From: Arthrobacter sp. EpRS71
GTDB taxonomy: Bacteria; Actinomycetota; Actinomycetes; Actinomycetales; Micrococcaceae
Direction of reading: 5' to 3'
Assembly (NCBI RefSeq): GCF_001512285.1
Contig: NZ_LNUV01000003.1
Coordinates: 718,059-782,058 of the forward strand
DNA: 64,000 nt
Both the position numbers and the translations under genes were made by a program. The notes under the pieces were generated by a model, which was not told where the DNA came from, searched no databases, and worked only from the letters and a program-made list of their open reading frames with translations. Every line of letters begins with the position of its first letter. Within the stretch, counting starts at the first letter, position 1. Positions 26,733 through 35,275 of this stretch are shown here, one piece after another.

Positions 26733-28112
26733 TTACTTGAGGGTGGACTGGATGGTACGTGCCGTGTCAGCTGCGCTCTTGGCAGCTTCCGGGCCCGTAG
26801 TACTGCCGGTCACCATGGAGTTGATGGCCTTGGCGACGGGTTGCTCTGCCAGCAGGGCACCAGCAAGTGCGCCTTGGCCCTGGGGCACTGCCCAAAGGGT
26901 CATCTTCTCGGGTGAAGAGCTCAGCTGGTCAATGACGGATTGAGGGTAGAAGTCCGAGAGCGGTGCTTTGGTAGTCGTACCTGAGGGGAGCGCCTTCCAA
27001 GCGTCGATGTAGGCGGTCGGCTTGTCCTTGGTTCCCTGTCGGGCGGGGACTTTACCTTCCGGGGCGAAGGTGAGCCAGCGCTCGTAGCCCTCGCTCATCA
27101 TGTACTTCACGAAGTCCGATGCTGCGGGTGCAGCTTCAACAGGTATGGCCCAGTTCACCTGTGAACCGAACTGGGCAGCGGACTCACCACTAGGACCCTT
27201 GATGGCGGTCACGACGCCGGTGTTCTTGGCAAGGTAGCCGGTGTCGCCGGCACATTCGGCACAGGAGGGCAGCATGTCTTTCCGCAGGCCGGCCAGCTCG
27301 TCGAGGATGAACGAGGAGAACATGGTCATGGCTGATCGTCCGGAAAGGTAGTTGGACCGTGCCGTGTTGGTGTCCTGCTCACCGGGGACCGAGTACTTGG
27401 TCATGAGTTCGCGGTAGAAACTGAAGGACTCAACGCATTCGGGGCTTTCAAGGCCAATCTTCTTGTCCTGGTCCACGAGTTGGCAGCCGTTGCCCAGTGC
27501 CAGATGCTCGAAGGTTTCCTGGTTGGTGGTGAACCCGGAAAAGCCAACACGGCCGTCACCGGTGAGTGCCTGCGCGGCCTTCATGATGTCGTCGTATGTT
27601 TCGGGGGCCTTCAGGCCCGCCTTGTCGAAGAGGTCTTTGCGGTAGACCAAGACTGAAGCCCAGGAGTCGGAAGGGACGGCCAGTTGTTTGCCGTCGATGC
27701 TTGCCAGTTCCAGAGACCGGGATGCAAAAGTTTCCTTGCCGAGATCGTTGACGACCTTTGTTGCGGCGTCGCCGTCGAGCAGATCGTTCGCTTGCAACGC
27801 TCCGACCCCGGGTAAGCCCAGGCCGCCGATAACATCCGGCAACTCACCCGATGCCGCCGAGGAGACCAGCAGTTGGTTGTACTGTGCTTCGTCAATGGCG
27901 ACGATGTCCACCTCGACACCTGACTTCTTGGTGTAGTCCGCCGCGATCTGCTTCTGGATCTCCACCCGGTCGGGCTGCCGCTCCAGAGTCCAAACCGTCA
28001 GCTTCTGGTTCTCGGCGGGCTGCTCAGAGCCGGCGGTGCAGGCCGAAACTGAAAGGGCAAGGGCTCCCGCAACGATCACTGCTGCTGCAATATGCCGCTT
28101 CTTTGCGTTCAT
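26733..28112 (-). CDS. ABC transporter substrate-binding lipoprotein
   Basis: 459 residues with a lipoprotein signal (MNAKKRHIAA, lipobox SVSAC, C25). The mature protein begins LTVWTLERQPDRVEIQKQIA and has typical extracellular solute-binding family 1 segments (VSSAASGELPDVIGG, YTKKSGVEVDIVAIDEA, EGYERWLTFAPEGKVPARQG). It delivers the ligand to the two permeases. The gene is first in the operon, and the divergent LacI-type gene begins 219 bases away. Confidence 0.9.
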   Translation of the reverse strand: MNAKKRHIAAAVIVAGALALSVSACTAGSEQPAENQKLTVWTLERQPDRVEIQKQIAADYTKKSGVEVDIVAIDEAQYNQLLVSSAASGELPDVIGGLGLPGVGALQANDLLDGDAATKVVNDLGKETFASRSLELASIDGKQLAVPSDSWASVLVYRKDLFDKAGLKAPETYDDIMKAAQALTGDGRVGFSGFTTNQETFEHLALGNGCQLVDQDKKIGLESPECVESFSFYRELMTKYSVPGEQDTNTARSNYLSGRSAMTMFSSFILDELAGLRKDMLPSCAECAGDTGYLAKNTGVVTAIKGPSGESAAQFGSQVNWAIPVEAAPAASDFVKYMMSEGYERWLTFAPEGKVPARQGTKDKPTAYIDAWKALPSGTTTKAPLSDFYPQSVIDQLSSSPEKMTLWAVPQGQGALAGALLAEQPVAKAINSMVTGSTTGPEAAKSAADTARTIQSTLK

Positions 28113-28143
28113 GAGAAGTCTCCATGGGTTGGAAAGTTGATCA

Positions 28144-28259
28144 ATCGATCTAGCAATAATGTGAGCATGTGGCGACAGTCACTGTCAAGCAATAAATGAA
28201 CACTGCTGCCATCACAGCCGAGTGCTGCGCTGTAAGTGTTGAATTTTCGCTAGATCGAT
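28144..28259. promoter_or_regulatory. Candidate LacI-type operator pair in the divergent intergenic region
   Basis: ATCGATCTAGC (28144-28154, near the binding-protein gene) and GCTAGATCGAT (28249-28259, near the regulator gene) are exact inverted copies 94 bases apart. Such paired sites would let the LacI-type protein repress both directions, possibly by looping. Evidence is sequence symmetry and position only. Confidence 0.55.
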
Positions 28260-28330
28260 ATATCATAGTTCTAGCATCTGGCATGGGATAATGTTCCATA
28301 CTGCGCTCAGAGATCCCCGAGGAGGAGTCC

Positions 28331-29338
28331 GTGACCGGACCCGTAACACTGCAAGACGTCGCCGATCATGCCGGTGTTTCGCGGGCCACGGCATCGTTGG
28401 TGCTGAGGGAAACCGGACGGGTTTCCAAGCAGACCCGGCAACGGGTTTCCGAAGCCATGAGTACCTTGGGCTATGTCTATAACCGCGGGGCCGCGTCCCT
28501 TCGCACTCAAACGGCGAACACTATCGGCGTCGTGGTGACACATATTGCCAGTCCCTTCTTCGGCGAAGTCATTCACGGACTTGAAACCGGACTGACCGCC
28601 TCCGGATACCTGCCGCTGCTCGTCAACACTGAGGACGACCCGGCACGCCAACACGACGCCATCCGCAAACTACGCGAGCACCAAGTCGCCGGCCTGGCTG
28701 TGGTCCCGGCGACCGGAACGAGCGCGGCACTGATCGATGAGCTTCGGGCCTGGAAAATGGAACATGTCCTGGTCAGCCGCTACCTCAAGGACGTCAACGC
28801 CCCCTATGTTGGTGCCGATGATGTCGTCGGTGGTCGGCTGGCTGCGACCCATCTGCTCGAAACCCACGGATGCGAAACCCTCGCTTATCTGGGCGGTCTG
28901 CCTGCCATCCTGTCACGGACCGACAGGACCGACGGCGTAAGGGAAGCACTCCTCCGCCACGGGTTTGACGCCTCAGCACTTACCGACATGCCAGGTGAGG
29001 TCTCCGGTTCCGGTGGACTTGAACTGGGCGAACGGCTCATCGCGTCGGGGCCGTTGCCGGACGGCATCATCTGCCACAGCGACAGCGTCGCGTTCGGTCT
29101 CTACCGCGCCCTGAGAATCCATGGCTTGGGCAATGACACCCGCGTCATCGGCTACGACAACATCGGCGGGGCAGCACTCTGGGAACCGCCCCTCACAAGC
29201 GTGGCCACCCAAGGCGAGGCGCTCGGAAGACGGGCCGCCCGCATGCTACTCGAACGCATCAAGGAACCGGGCACTCCAAAATCCATCGACAAAACCATCC
29301 CCGAGCTGGCAGTGCGCCAATCGTGCGGATGTCCATAG
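28331..29338 (+). CDS. LacI-family transcriptional regulator
   Basis: 335 residues from a GTG with GAGGAG upstream. The N-terminal HTH VTLQDVADHAGVSRATASLVL and hinge helix (NRGAASLRTQTANTIGVVV) precede a periplasmic-binding-type effector domain (IICHSDSVAFGLYRAL, VIGYDNIGGA). The C-terminus ends in CGC, common in this family. It diverges from the ABC-lyase operon and probably represses it until the imported compound, or a product, binds. Confidence 0.92.
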   Translation: MTGPVTLQDVADHAGVSRATASLVLRETGRVSKQTRQRVSEAMSTLGYVYNRGAASLRTQTANTIGVVVTHIASPFFGEVIHGLETGLTASGYLPLLVNTEDDPARQHDAIRKLREHQVAGLAVVPATGTSAALIDELRAWKMEHVLVSRYLKDVNAPYVGADDVVGGRLAATHLLETHGCETLAYLGGLPAILSRTDRTDGVREALLRHGFDASALTDMPGEVSGSGGLELGERLIASGPLPDGIICHSDSVAFGLYRALRIHGLGNDTRVIGYDNIGGAALWEPPLTSVATQGEALGRRAARMLLERIKEPGTPKSIDKTIPELAVRQSCGCP

Positions 29339-29737
29339 CGATCCGTTTCTTACCTTCCCGCCGACGGAAGAGTGTTCCACGTCGTTGGAACCGGGACGCT
29401 CACTCTCGGAAAACGTTCTGATGGAACAATCGGGGGGCTGGGTTCAACTGAACTGCGATTCATCAACCCATGAGCCGTGAAATGGCCCCCAAGTGCGGAG
29501 ATCAGCCCTGACACATCAGGCGGCGTCAACGCGTAACTGAGCATTACTGTTGGTCCGGGGGTGACGTCAGTGTCCATTTCCTTGGAACAGGACAGGACCA
29601 TCCGGACCTTACGGTACCGCCCGTGGTGGCCGCTGTAGGACCGGCGCGGTGCCACAGTCTACGAGAGCGAAGTCAACGGCAAGGGCTCTTGCCAGGGTCT
29701 TCGCTGTCTGCGGGTCTGTCTGGCGTTGTGTGGTGTG
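29339..29737. other. Intergenic stretch without a supported gene
   Basis: About 400 bases between the LacI-type gene and the convergent AsnC gene. Frames on both strands show biased, low-complexity translations without a recognisable domain, start site or ribosome site. It may hold a decayed gene. I see no tRNA, clear hairpin or promoter. Confidence 0.4.
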
Positions 29738-30277
29738 TTAGTTGTGGTGTTTGGCGATCTCTCCCAGGCGTCGCTCGGCGAAGTCTTCGACGTCCTGGTA
29801 ATAAATTGCCATTTGGGTCTCTGTGTTGTCGACACCTTCGATGGTCCACAATTCTTGGGCGAGGATTCGCCGCAGGTCGTCGAATCCGGCGGTTCTCATT
29901 TGGACGAGAAAGTCGCGTCCCCCGGTGACGATGGAAACCGATTCGATGCTGGGCAGGTCGAGGAGACGACGAAAGACTTGGTCGCGGTCGAAGCCTGATT
30001 TGACGCTGATGGAGACGTAGCTGGAAACGGTGTAGCCGATCCTTGCCCAGTCGATGTCGACACTGAATCTTTTGATGACACCGAGGCTGGTCAGTCGGGT
30101 GATCCGTTCTGATATTGACGGAGAGGAAAGTCCCACGCTTTGGGCCAGACTCTTGAGGCTGGCCCTGCTGTCCTGTGCGAGGGCTTTAAGAAGTTGGACG
30201 TCTACCGCATCAAGCTCCACGGTGTCGGCTGTTTCGTTAAGCCTGTCCGCCAGTCCCTGAAGGGGTCCTTCATTCAT
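29738..30277 (-). CDS. Lrp/AsnC-family regulator
   Basis: 179 residues from the ATG at 30277, which has an excellent AAGGAGG site. The winged helix includes DVQLLKALAQDSRASLKSLA and SSPSISERITRLTSLGVI; the C-terminal RAM ligand domain follows (SIVTGGRDFLVQMRTAGFDD). It precedes an amino-acid permease gene on the same strand across a 135-base gap, so it probably controls that cluster in response to the imported amino acid. Confidence 0.9.
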   Translation of the reverse strand: MNEGPLQGLADRLNETADTVELDAVDVQLLKALAQDSRASLKSLAQSVGLSSPSISERITRLTSLGVIKRFSVDIDWARIGYTVSSYVSISVKSGFDRDQVFRRLLDLPSIESVSIVTGGRDFLVQMRTAGFDDLRRILAQELWTIEGVDNTETQMAIYYQDVEDFAERRLGEIAKHHN

Positions 30278-30412
30278 GTTTTTCCTCCTTGGCGGTGACC
30301 TTGTGGTCTGCACGAGTCAGTGTAGCGGCGATTCGGGGAGGGCAGGTTGGGCCACCCGTTGTGTAGTGATCGTTGGAGGCCCAACCTGGACAGTTACGAG
30401 TTGTGGGATGGG

Positions 30413-31909
30413 TTAGGCGTCTCTGTCAACTCCTGAGCGATTTCCTGCTGTGCTGGCTTTGGCGGCGATCTCCTGTACCCGTGCGCGGCAGGCGTACCAG
30501 CCGAAAATAAGCAGAGGGATGCCCAAGATCACGAAGGTTCCCACTGTGAGGGTGCCGGTGGGGAAGTCAAAGGCCATGAGGACGAACACCGCGAGGTAGA
30601 AGGCCAGGGATATGTAGGCGGTGAACGGGGCGCCGGGAAGCCGGAACGCGGGGCGCTTGGCAAGTCCTCGCTTCGACCAGCGCTGCAGTTGGATTTGGCA
30701 TAGAAGGATGGTGCCCCAAGCCGAGACGACGCCGATGGCGGCGAGATTGAGCATTATCTCGAATGCCTGGCTAGGAACCACCAGGTTGAGGATTACTCCC
30801 AGAATCGCGAAGGCACTGGTTAGGAGGATTCCTCCGTACGGGACGCCGGCGCTGTTCATTTTTGCGGTGAACTTGGGCGCCGTGCCTGCCAACGACATGT
30901 TGCGCAGGATCCTGCCTGTGGAATAGAGCCCCGCGTTGAGTGAAGAGAGTGCTGCCGTGAGGACAACGAAGTTCATCGCGGAGCCGGCGATCATTCCGAA
31001 CTGGCCGTCTCCTAGGCTGGCGAAGAACGTCACGAAGGGGCTCTGGCCGGCCTTGTAGGCCGTGAAGGGGAGGAGGAGGGTCAGCAGAAGGACGGAGCCG
31101 ATGTAGAACAGCGCGATGCGGTAGATGACCGATCGGATGGCTTTGGGCATGGTCTTGGCCGGGTCCTTGGCTTCGCCGGCGGCTGTGCCGATGAGTTCCG
31201 TTCCGGAGAACGCGAAGATCACGCCTTGGATCACAAGGACCGTGGCTAGAACCCCACTGGGGAAGAGTCCGCCGTTGTCAGCCCACAGGTGGATCCCGGG
31301 GGTTACGGTGCCGCCTTCCGTCCGCAGCGGCCACGCCGCTGCAAGAACCACAGCACCCACGATCAGGAAAACGGACAGCGTGGCGACCTTGATCAGAGCA
31401 AACCAGTACTCCAGTTCTCCGAAGATCTTCACGGAGAGAAGGTTTAGCAGGAGCACCACGGTGAGGGCAATCAATGCCAGTGCCCATTGCGGAACCGAGG
31501 TGAACGCTGACCAGAAATGGGCGTACAGGGCAACGGCGGTGATGTCTGCGATGGCGGCAGTAGCCCACATGAGGAAGTAGAGCCAACCCGCGGTGAACGC
31601 TGCCCGTTCGCCCAGGAACTCCCTGGCGTAAGAGATATAGGACCCCGACGTGGGGCGGTGTGCGATCAGCTCGCCCAGGGCGCGCACGACGAAGAAGGAA
31701 AAGATGCCGCAGACGACGAAGGCGATGAAGAGGGACGGCCCCACGGAGGCCAGGCGGCCTCCCGTACCCATGAAGAGCCCACTGCCGATGGCGCTGCCGA
31801 GGGCCATCATTTGGATTTGGCGGGACTTCAGTACCTTTTTATACCCGCCGTTGTCCCCTTCCTGGGGAACTTTCGGCGGAGTGGCGGGTGGTTGTAGTTG
31901 TGCTTCCAA
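30413..31909 (-). CDS. APC-superfamily amino-acid permease
   Basis: 498 residues from a TTG at 31909 with CAGGAG six bases upstream; the frame extends 56 codons further but without an ATG that suits the ribosome site. Twelve membrane helices are evident. The start YKKVLKSRQIQMMALGSAIGSGLFMGTG and the motif ALGELIAHRPTSGSYISYA are typical of the AnsP/GabP/CycA group of amino-acid:H+ symporters. It diverges from the aminotransferase gene and probably supplies its substrate. Confidence 0.85.
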   Translation of the reverse strand: MEAQLQPPATPPKVPQEGDNGGYKKVLKSRQIQMMALGSAIGSGLFMGTGGRLASVGPSLFIAFVVCGIFSFFVVRALGELIAHRPTSGSYISYAREFLGERAAFTAGWLYFLMWATAAIADITAVALYAHFWSAFTSVPQWALALIALTVVLLLNLLSVKIFGELEYWFALIKVATLSVFLIVGAVVLAAAWPLRTEGGTVTPGIHLWADNGGLFPSGVLATVLVIQGVIFAFSGTELIGTAAGEAKDPAKTMPKAIRSVIYRIALFYIGSVLLLTLLLPFTAYKAGQSPFVTFFASLGDGQFGMIAGSAMNFVVLTAALSSLNAGLYSTGRILRNMSLAGTAPKFTAKMNSAGVPYGGILLTSAFAILGVILNLVVPSQAFEIMLNLAAIGVVSAWGTILLCQIQLQRWSKRGLAKRPAFRLPGAPFTAYISLAFYLAVFVLMAFDFPTGTLTVGTFVILGIPLLIFGWYACRARVQEIAAKASTAGNRSGVDRDA

Positions 31910-32089
31910 TGGGACTCCTGGAGTTTGATGAGGCGCGGCGGACGGTTCTTTTTGTGATGACAGTGCGACGGCCCCTCCCGCGATGGGGGATTCGAGGCTG
32001 CCGGTCTCAGAGCTCCATTCCCCACTAGGATCTCGTTGACATGAAGCAAAAGTACCCGCTAGCCTTTGATGAAGCAAGAGATTTTGTGA

Positions 32090-32106
32090 TTTGACTTACA
32101 ATCAAA
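32090..32106. promoter_or_regulatory. Candidate AsnC-type site between permease and aminotransferase genes
   Basis: TTTGA (32090-32094) and TCAAA (32102-32106) form a short inverted repeat in the AT-rich divergent spacer, resembling Lrp/AsnC half-sites. It is too short to be sure. Confidence 0.3.
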
Positions 32107-32203
32107 GGTAGAGAGCCTACTTTACCTAACTATTCACCTTCGGTCCGTTGTAGTCCGTGTGGATGGCTGGTCAGGGGCTCGCCGATAGTTCAGAGAGAAG
32201 ACA

Positions 32204-33415
32204 ATGGCTAGAAGCTTCGCCCAGCGCATGAACGGGGTACATCCGTCCGCCATCAGGGATTTGATGAGCCTCGCCGCAGATCCGGAAATCATTTCCTTCG
32301 GGGGAGGCTTCCCGGACCCGGAGTCGTTCCCATCGGAGGCTTTCGCCGAAATCCTCAGCGAGCAGATGGCCTCACATGCCAAAGTTGCGCTGCAATACTC
32401 CGCCTCTGAAGGCCTTCCATCTCTCCGCTCACACATCGCTGATCTGATGGGCATAGACGGTATTCAGTGCGCGGCAGATGATGTGCTTGTCCTCCAAGGC
32501 GCCCAACAGGGGCTGGACCTGGTTGCCAAGCTGATGATCGACCCTGGGGATCTCATCGTCACCGAGAACCCGACCTTTATCGGCGCTCTGGTCGCCTTTG
32601 CCCCCTACCAACCCCGATACGCGGTTGCTGAACTCGATGAGGACGGAGTGAACACCGACGATTTGGAACGCGTCCTCATAAGCAATCCCGGGGCAAAGTT
32701 CATTTATACCGTTCCTGATTTCCAGAACCCCACAGGGGTGACAATGTCCTTGGAGCGGCGGCGAAGGCTCCTCGAACTTGCCCAGATCCACGACATCCTG
32801 ATCCTCGAAGACACCCCCTACCGGACATTGCGCTATGACGGATCTTCTCTGCCGTCACTCAAGAGTCTCGACACCACCGGGAGGGTGATCCATCTGGGAA
32901 GCTTCTCCAAGATGTTGGCGCCCGCCCTGCGGCTCGGATGGGTGATAGCTCCCGCGGAGATTCTCAGGAAACTCGCGTTGCTCAAACTTGCGGCCGATAC
33001 CCAATGCAGCACACTGAACATGTCCGTTGCCTCCGCTTTCCTGGACGAGTACGACCTGACAGCCCACACGCGACGTTCTGTGCAGATCCACAAGACCCAG
33101 CGGGACCTGGCGCTGGAAACTATTCAGCACACGTTCCCGGACACCATCGACTTCAGCAAACCCGATGGCGGACTCTTCATCTGGCTGACGTTCCCGAAAG
33201 GATTCGACGCCGGCAAACATCTGGCCGAGCATGCCATCCCCGAAGACCGAGTGGCCTACGTCCCGGGAGCGCCTTTCTATTCTGTGCTCCCTGAACCCAA
33301 CCATGCCCGCCTCAGCTACGCGGGAAAGAACCCCGATGACCTGGTGCATGGGCTGACCAGACTAGGAGAATCCTTCCACCGGGCCGAACTTGGACTGCGA
33401 GCCATTGCGAAATAA
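32204..33415 (+). CDS. PLP-dependent aminotransferase, fold type I (LysN/2-aminoadipate type)
   Basis: 403 residues with AGAGAGAAG before the ATG. PDFQNPTG (171-178), DTPYRTLRYDG and the Schiff-base lysine K236 in GSFSKMLAPALRLGW define the MocR-catalytic-domain/LysN group of class I aminotransferases. It lacks a DNA-binding domain. It turns an amino acid into its 2-oxo acid. An aldolase gene follows 48 bases later and an amino-acid permease diverges from it, which suggests import, transamination and aldol cleavage in sequence. Confidence 0.88.
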   Translation: MARSFAQRMNGVHPSAIRDLMSLAADPEIISFGGGFPDPESFPSEAFAEILSEQMASHAKVALQYSASEGLPSLRSHIADLMGIDGIQCAADDVLVLQGAQQGLDLVAKLMIDPGDLIVTENPTFIGALVAFAPYQPRYAVAELDEDGVNTDDLERVLISNPGAKFIYTVPDFQNPTGVTMSLERRRRLLELAQIHDILILEDTPYRTLRYDGSSLPSLKSLDTTGRVIHLGSFSKMLAPALRLGWVIAPAEILRKLALLKLAADTQCSTLNMSVASAFLDEYDLTAHTRRSVQIHKTQRDLALETIQHTFPDTIDFSKPDGGLFIWLTFPKGFDAGKHLAEHAIPEDRVAYVPGAPFYSVLPEPNHARLSYAGKNPDDLVHGLTRLGESFHRAELGLRAIAK

Positions 33416-33463
33416 CTGCCCGTTAGCCCGCACGCTTCACCCCACCAGCGGAGAGAGAAATCC

Positions 33464-34195
33464 ATGACCACAACCACACACAGGCTCTGGCACTTCCTTG
33501 GGTCCAGCCAGATCGTCTCCACAACCGCGACACTCGGTTACAACTGGCACTGCCTGGACATGCAGCACGGCCTATGGGATGAGGCAAAAGTTCTCGCCGC
33601 AATAGCCAGCCAACCCACAGAACACTTCGCAGTCCGCCTGCGGAACGCCAGCTACTCAAATATCGGATTCGCACTGGACGCGGGTGCCAGAGAAATCATC
33701 GTTCCAATGATCAACAATGCCGAGCAGGCAGCGGCCGTCACGTTCGCAGGACGTTACCCGCCCTTGGGAGGGCGTAGCTGGGGTCCGCTGACGGCACTGT
33801 CCGGGTCCAGCGTTCCCGATCCGCAAGAGGCCAACAGCAAGATCCGGCTCGCCGCCATGATCGAAACGCGGCAAGGCCTGGCCAATCTCGACTCGATCAT
33901 CGACACCCCCGGGATCGACTCCATATTCGTCGGCCCCTTCGATCTTGCCCTGGATCTGGGAACCAGCGTTGACGCCTTGCTCAGTGATCCAGAATCGCCG
34001 CTCAAGAGAATCGCGGACGCATGCCGGGGCCGCGGCCTAGAGGTCGGGGCCTACGCTGGTTCCGCCGAAAAGGCTGCGGCATTCGAGGCCATGGGATACG
34101 ACTGGGCAGTGGCCGACAGCGACACCGCCCTCCTAGCCAGCGGCGCCCGGAACGCCCTTCAAAACCACGCCCAAACGGTCAAAACGGCCTACTAA
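33464..34195 (+). CDS. HpcH/HpaI-family class II aldolase
   Basis: 243 residues with a GGAGAGAG ribosome site. Active-site residues of the family are present: H35 in CLDMQHG, R58 in VRLR, E134 in MIETRQG and D160 in VGPFDLALDLG (E and D bind the divalent metal). The loop GGRSWGP is typical too. Family members split 4-hydroxy-2-oxo acids into pyruvate (or another 2-oxo acid) plus an aldehyde. With the aminotransferase upstream, a 4-hydroxy-2-oxo acid derived from a hydroxy-amino acid is the likely substrate. The QHG variant replaces the more common EHG/EHA. Confidence 0.87.
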   Translation: MTTTTHRLWHFLGSSQIVSTTATLGYNWHCLDMQHGLWDEAKVLAAIASQPTEHFAVRLRNASYSNIGFALDAGAREIIVPMINNAEQAAAVTFAGRYPPLGGRSWGPLTALSGSSVPDPQEANSKIRLAAMIETRQGLANLDSIIDTPGIDSIFVGPFDLALDLGTSVDALLSDPESPLKRIADACRGRGLEVGAYAGSAEKAAAFEAMGYDWAVADSDTALLASGARNALQNHAQTVKTAY

Positions 34196-34504
34196 CGAGC
34201 CACGAAAGAACAGCTGATGGAAACAGGCAATCCCGAAACGAAGGCAGGGTCCCTCCGCGCTGCGACCGGGCAACACGCCCCGGCCAGTGGGTGGTGGCGG
34301 CCAGCACACCACCCGGCGCCCTTCCAATACGTTCAGCGAGGTGACATCATGCCCGCCGCTGACGGTTTCGCAGTTTCTTGGATCCTGCTGCAGGCCCTCG
34401 AACCGGAGCACAGATTCCACCGACGCCCACCAACAGGCTAAACACCCCACCCACTGCCCCAGCATTTTGGCTGAACCACCATCAGCAAGAGCAGGAGAAC
34501 TCCA

Positions 34505-34672
34505 ATGAAAAGCAGAACCCTGATCCGAAAAAACGAACAGCAAACCATCGTTACGCCGCCCAGAGCCAGTATCAAACCGGCCCTCGAAGGGAAGCCCGAA
34601 CCCTCGAAGCAGGGCCCGGTGGCGGCACCGGCAAAACGCGCATCGCCGCTAAACATCGAGAGAGCTGGATAG
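34505..34672 (+). CDS. Small basic protein, 55 residues, unknown
   Basis: An ATG with AGGAG eight bases upstream opens a frame for 55 codons: MKSRTLIRKNEQQTIV at the start, then a Pro/Lys/Ala-rich tail ending LNIERAG. It has no membrane segment. The next gene starts two bases after its stop, as in an operon. The strong ribosome site is the main support. Function unknown. Confidence 0.5.
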   Translation: MKSRTLIRKNEQQTIVTPPRASIKPALEGKPEPSKQGPVAAPAKRASPLNIERAG

Positions 34673-34674
34673 GA

Positions 34675-35016
34675 ATGAACGCAGGCCAATTCGCCCGACC
34701 GGCCTACCTCCCAACGAAATTAGCAACCACCCCCAGAACCGCCCGGGAAACCATGACTAAACAACGTCATACCGAATGGCACCGTCTTATCGGCGCTGAG
34801 GTCGAGATCCGGCGGGGCGGGTCCACAGTCCGAATCGGTATCGTCGGGGACGTAACGTCTGACGCCTCTGCCGTCTGGATCCAGGCAAGCGCGTGTGAAC
34901 CACGACGAATCTATGATTCAGCAGACGGCTACGAAATATGGGTCGAACCACGCCAACTACCCGGCCCCAACGCGTACCGGATGACCCGGCTGCGACTGTA
35001 TGAGGACCTCATCTGA
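34675..35016 (+). CDS. Small protein of unknown function near the IS element
   Basis: 113 residues from the ATG at 34675 (an alternative ATG lies at 34753, MTKQRHTEWHRLIG). The first 26 residues are basic and probably flexible. Residues 30-113 look like a compact domain: EWHRLIGAEVEIRRGG, DASAVWIQASACEPRR, SADGYEIWVEP. No catalytic motif is visible; similar small proteins seem to occur on actinobacterial mobile DNA, but I cannot name a family. It forms a pair with the gene at 34505. Confidence 0.55.
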   Translation: MNAGQFARPAYLPTKLATTPRTARETMTKQRHTEWHRLIGAEVEIRRGGSTVRIGIVGDVTSDASAVWIQASACEPRRIYDSADGYEIWVEPRQLPGPNAYRMTRLRLYEDLI

Positions 35017-35098
35017 GCACGCCGGCAGCGATGCGCCGTGATTCTCGCGGCACCCTCGACCAGCCGACAATCACTATTTCCAGGAAACCCCTATCACC

Positions 35099-35143
35099 AC
35101 ATAGATATGACCCACATAGATACGACCCACATAGATACGACCC
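35099..35143. repeat. Three 15-bp tandem repeats
   Basis: Three consecutive copies of ACATAGATACGACCC (the first has T for C at one base) fill 35099-35143, with a partial fourth. The array lies about 120 bases beyond the IS end. Without spacers or a longer unit it is not a CRISPR array; iterons are possible but unsupported. Confidence 0.85.
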
Positions 35144-35175
35144 ACAGAGCACAGACATCTCGAAGGCACGGCTGG

Positions 35176-35264
35176 TCAGAGACTGTCCGTGTGTCGTTCA
35201 GATAAGACCCCGAATGCGTCAGGATTGCCCGTGATGCACTCATTCCACAGGTCTTCGTCGGTTC
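35176..35264 (-). pseudogene. Possible remnant of a sigma-70-family gene (region 2 start)
   Basis: On the minus strand, right after the IS end, the frame reads TDEDLWNECITGNPDAFGVL then SERHTDSL and a stop. This resembles the first residues of actinobacterial ECF sigma factors (xDExLWxRCxxGDxDAFGxLFxRH). Only about 30 codons remain and no region 4 follows. It may mark a gene cut by the IS insertion. Short match, so moderate-low confidence. Confidence 0.4.
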
Positions 35265-35275
35265 TTCTACGTCTG

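Noticed and set aside
29350..29655. 101-codon frame near the AsnC gene
   Set aside because: No domain, no ribosome site and Pro/Ser-rich translation; at most a decayed gene.
31910..32077. 56-codon extension of the amino-acid permease
   Set aside because: No ribosome site at the upstream ATG; TTG at 31909 has CAGGAG at good spacing and gives normal length.
34217..34441. 74-codon frame after the aldolase
   Set aside because: No ribosome site and low-complexity translation; overlaps other frames without support.
35099..35143. CRISPR-like array
   Set aside because: Units are 15 bp, directly adjacent, without spacers, and no cas genes are present.
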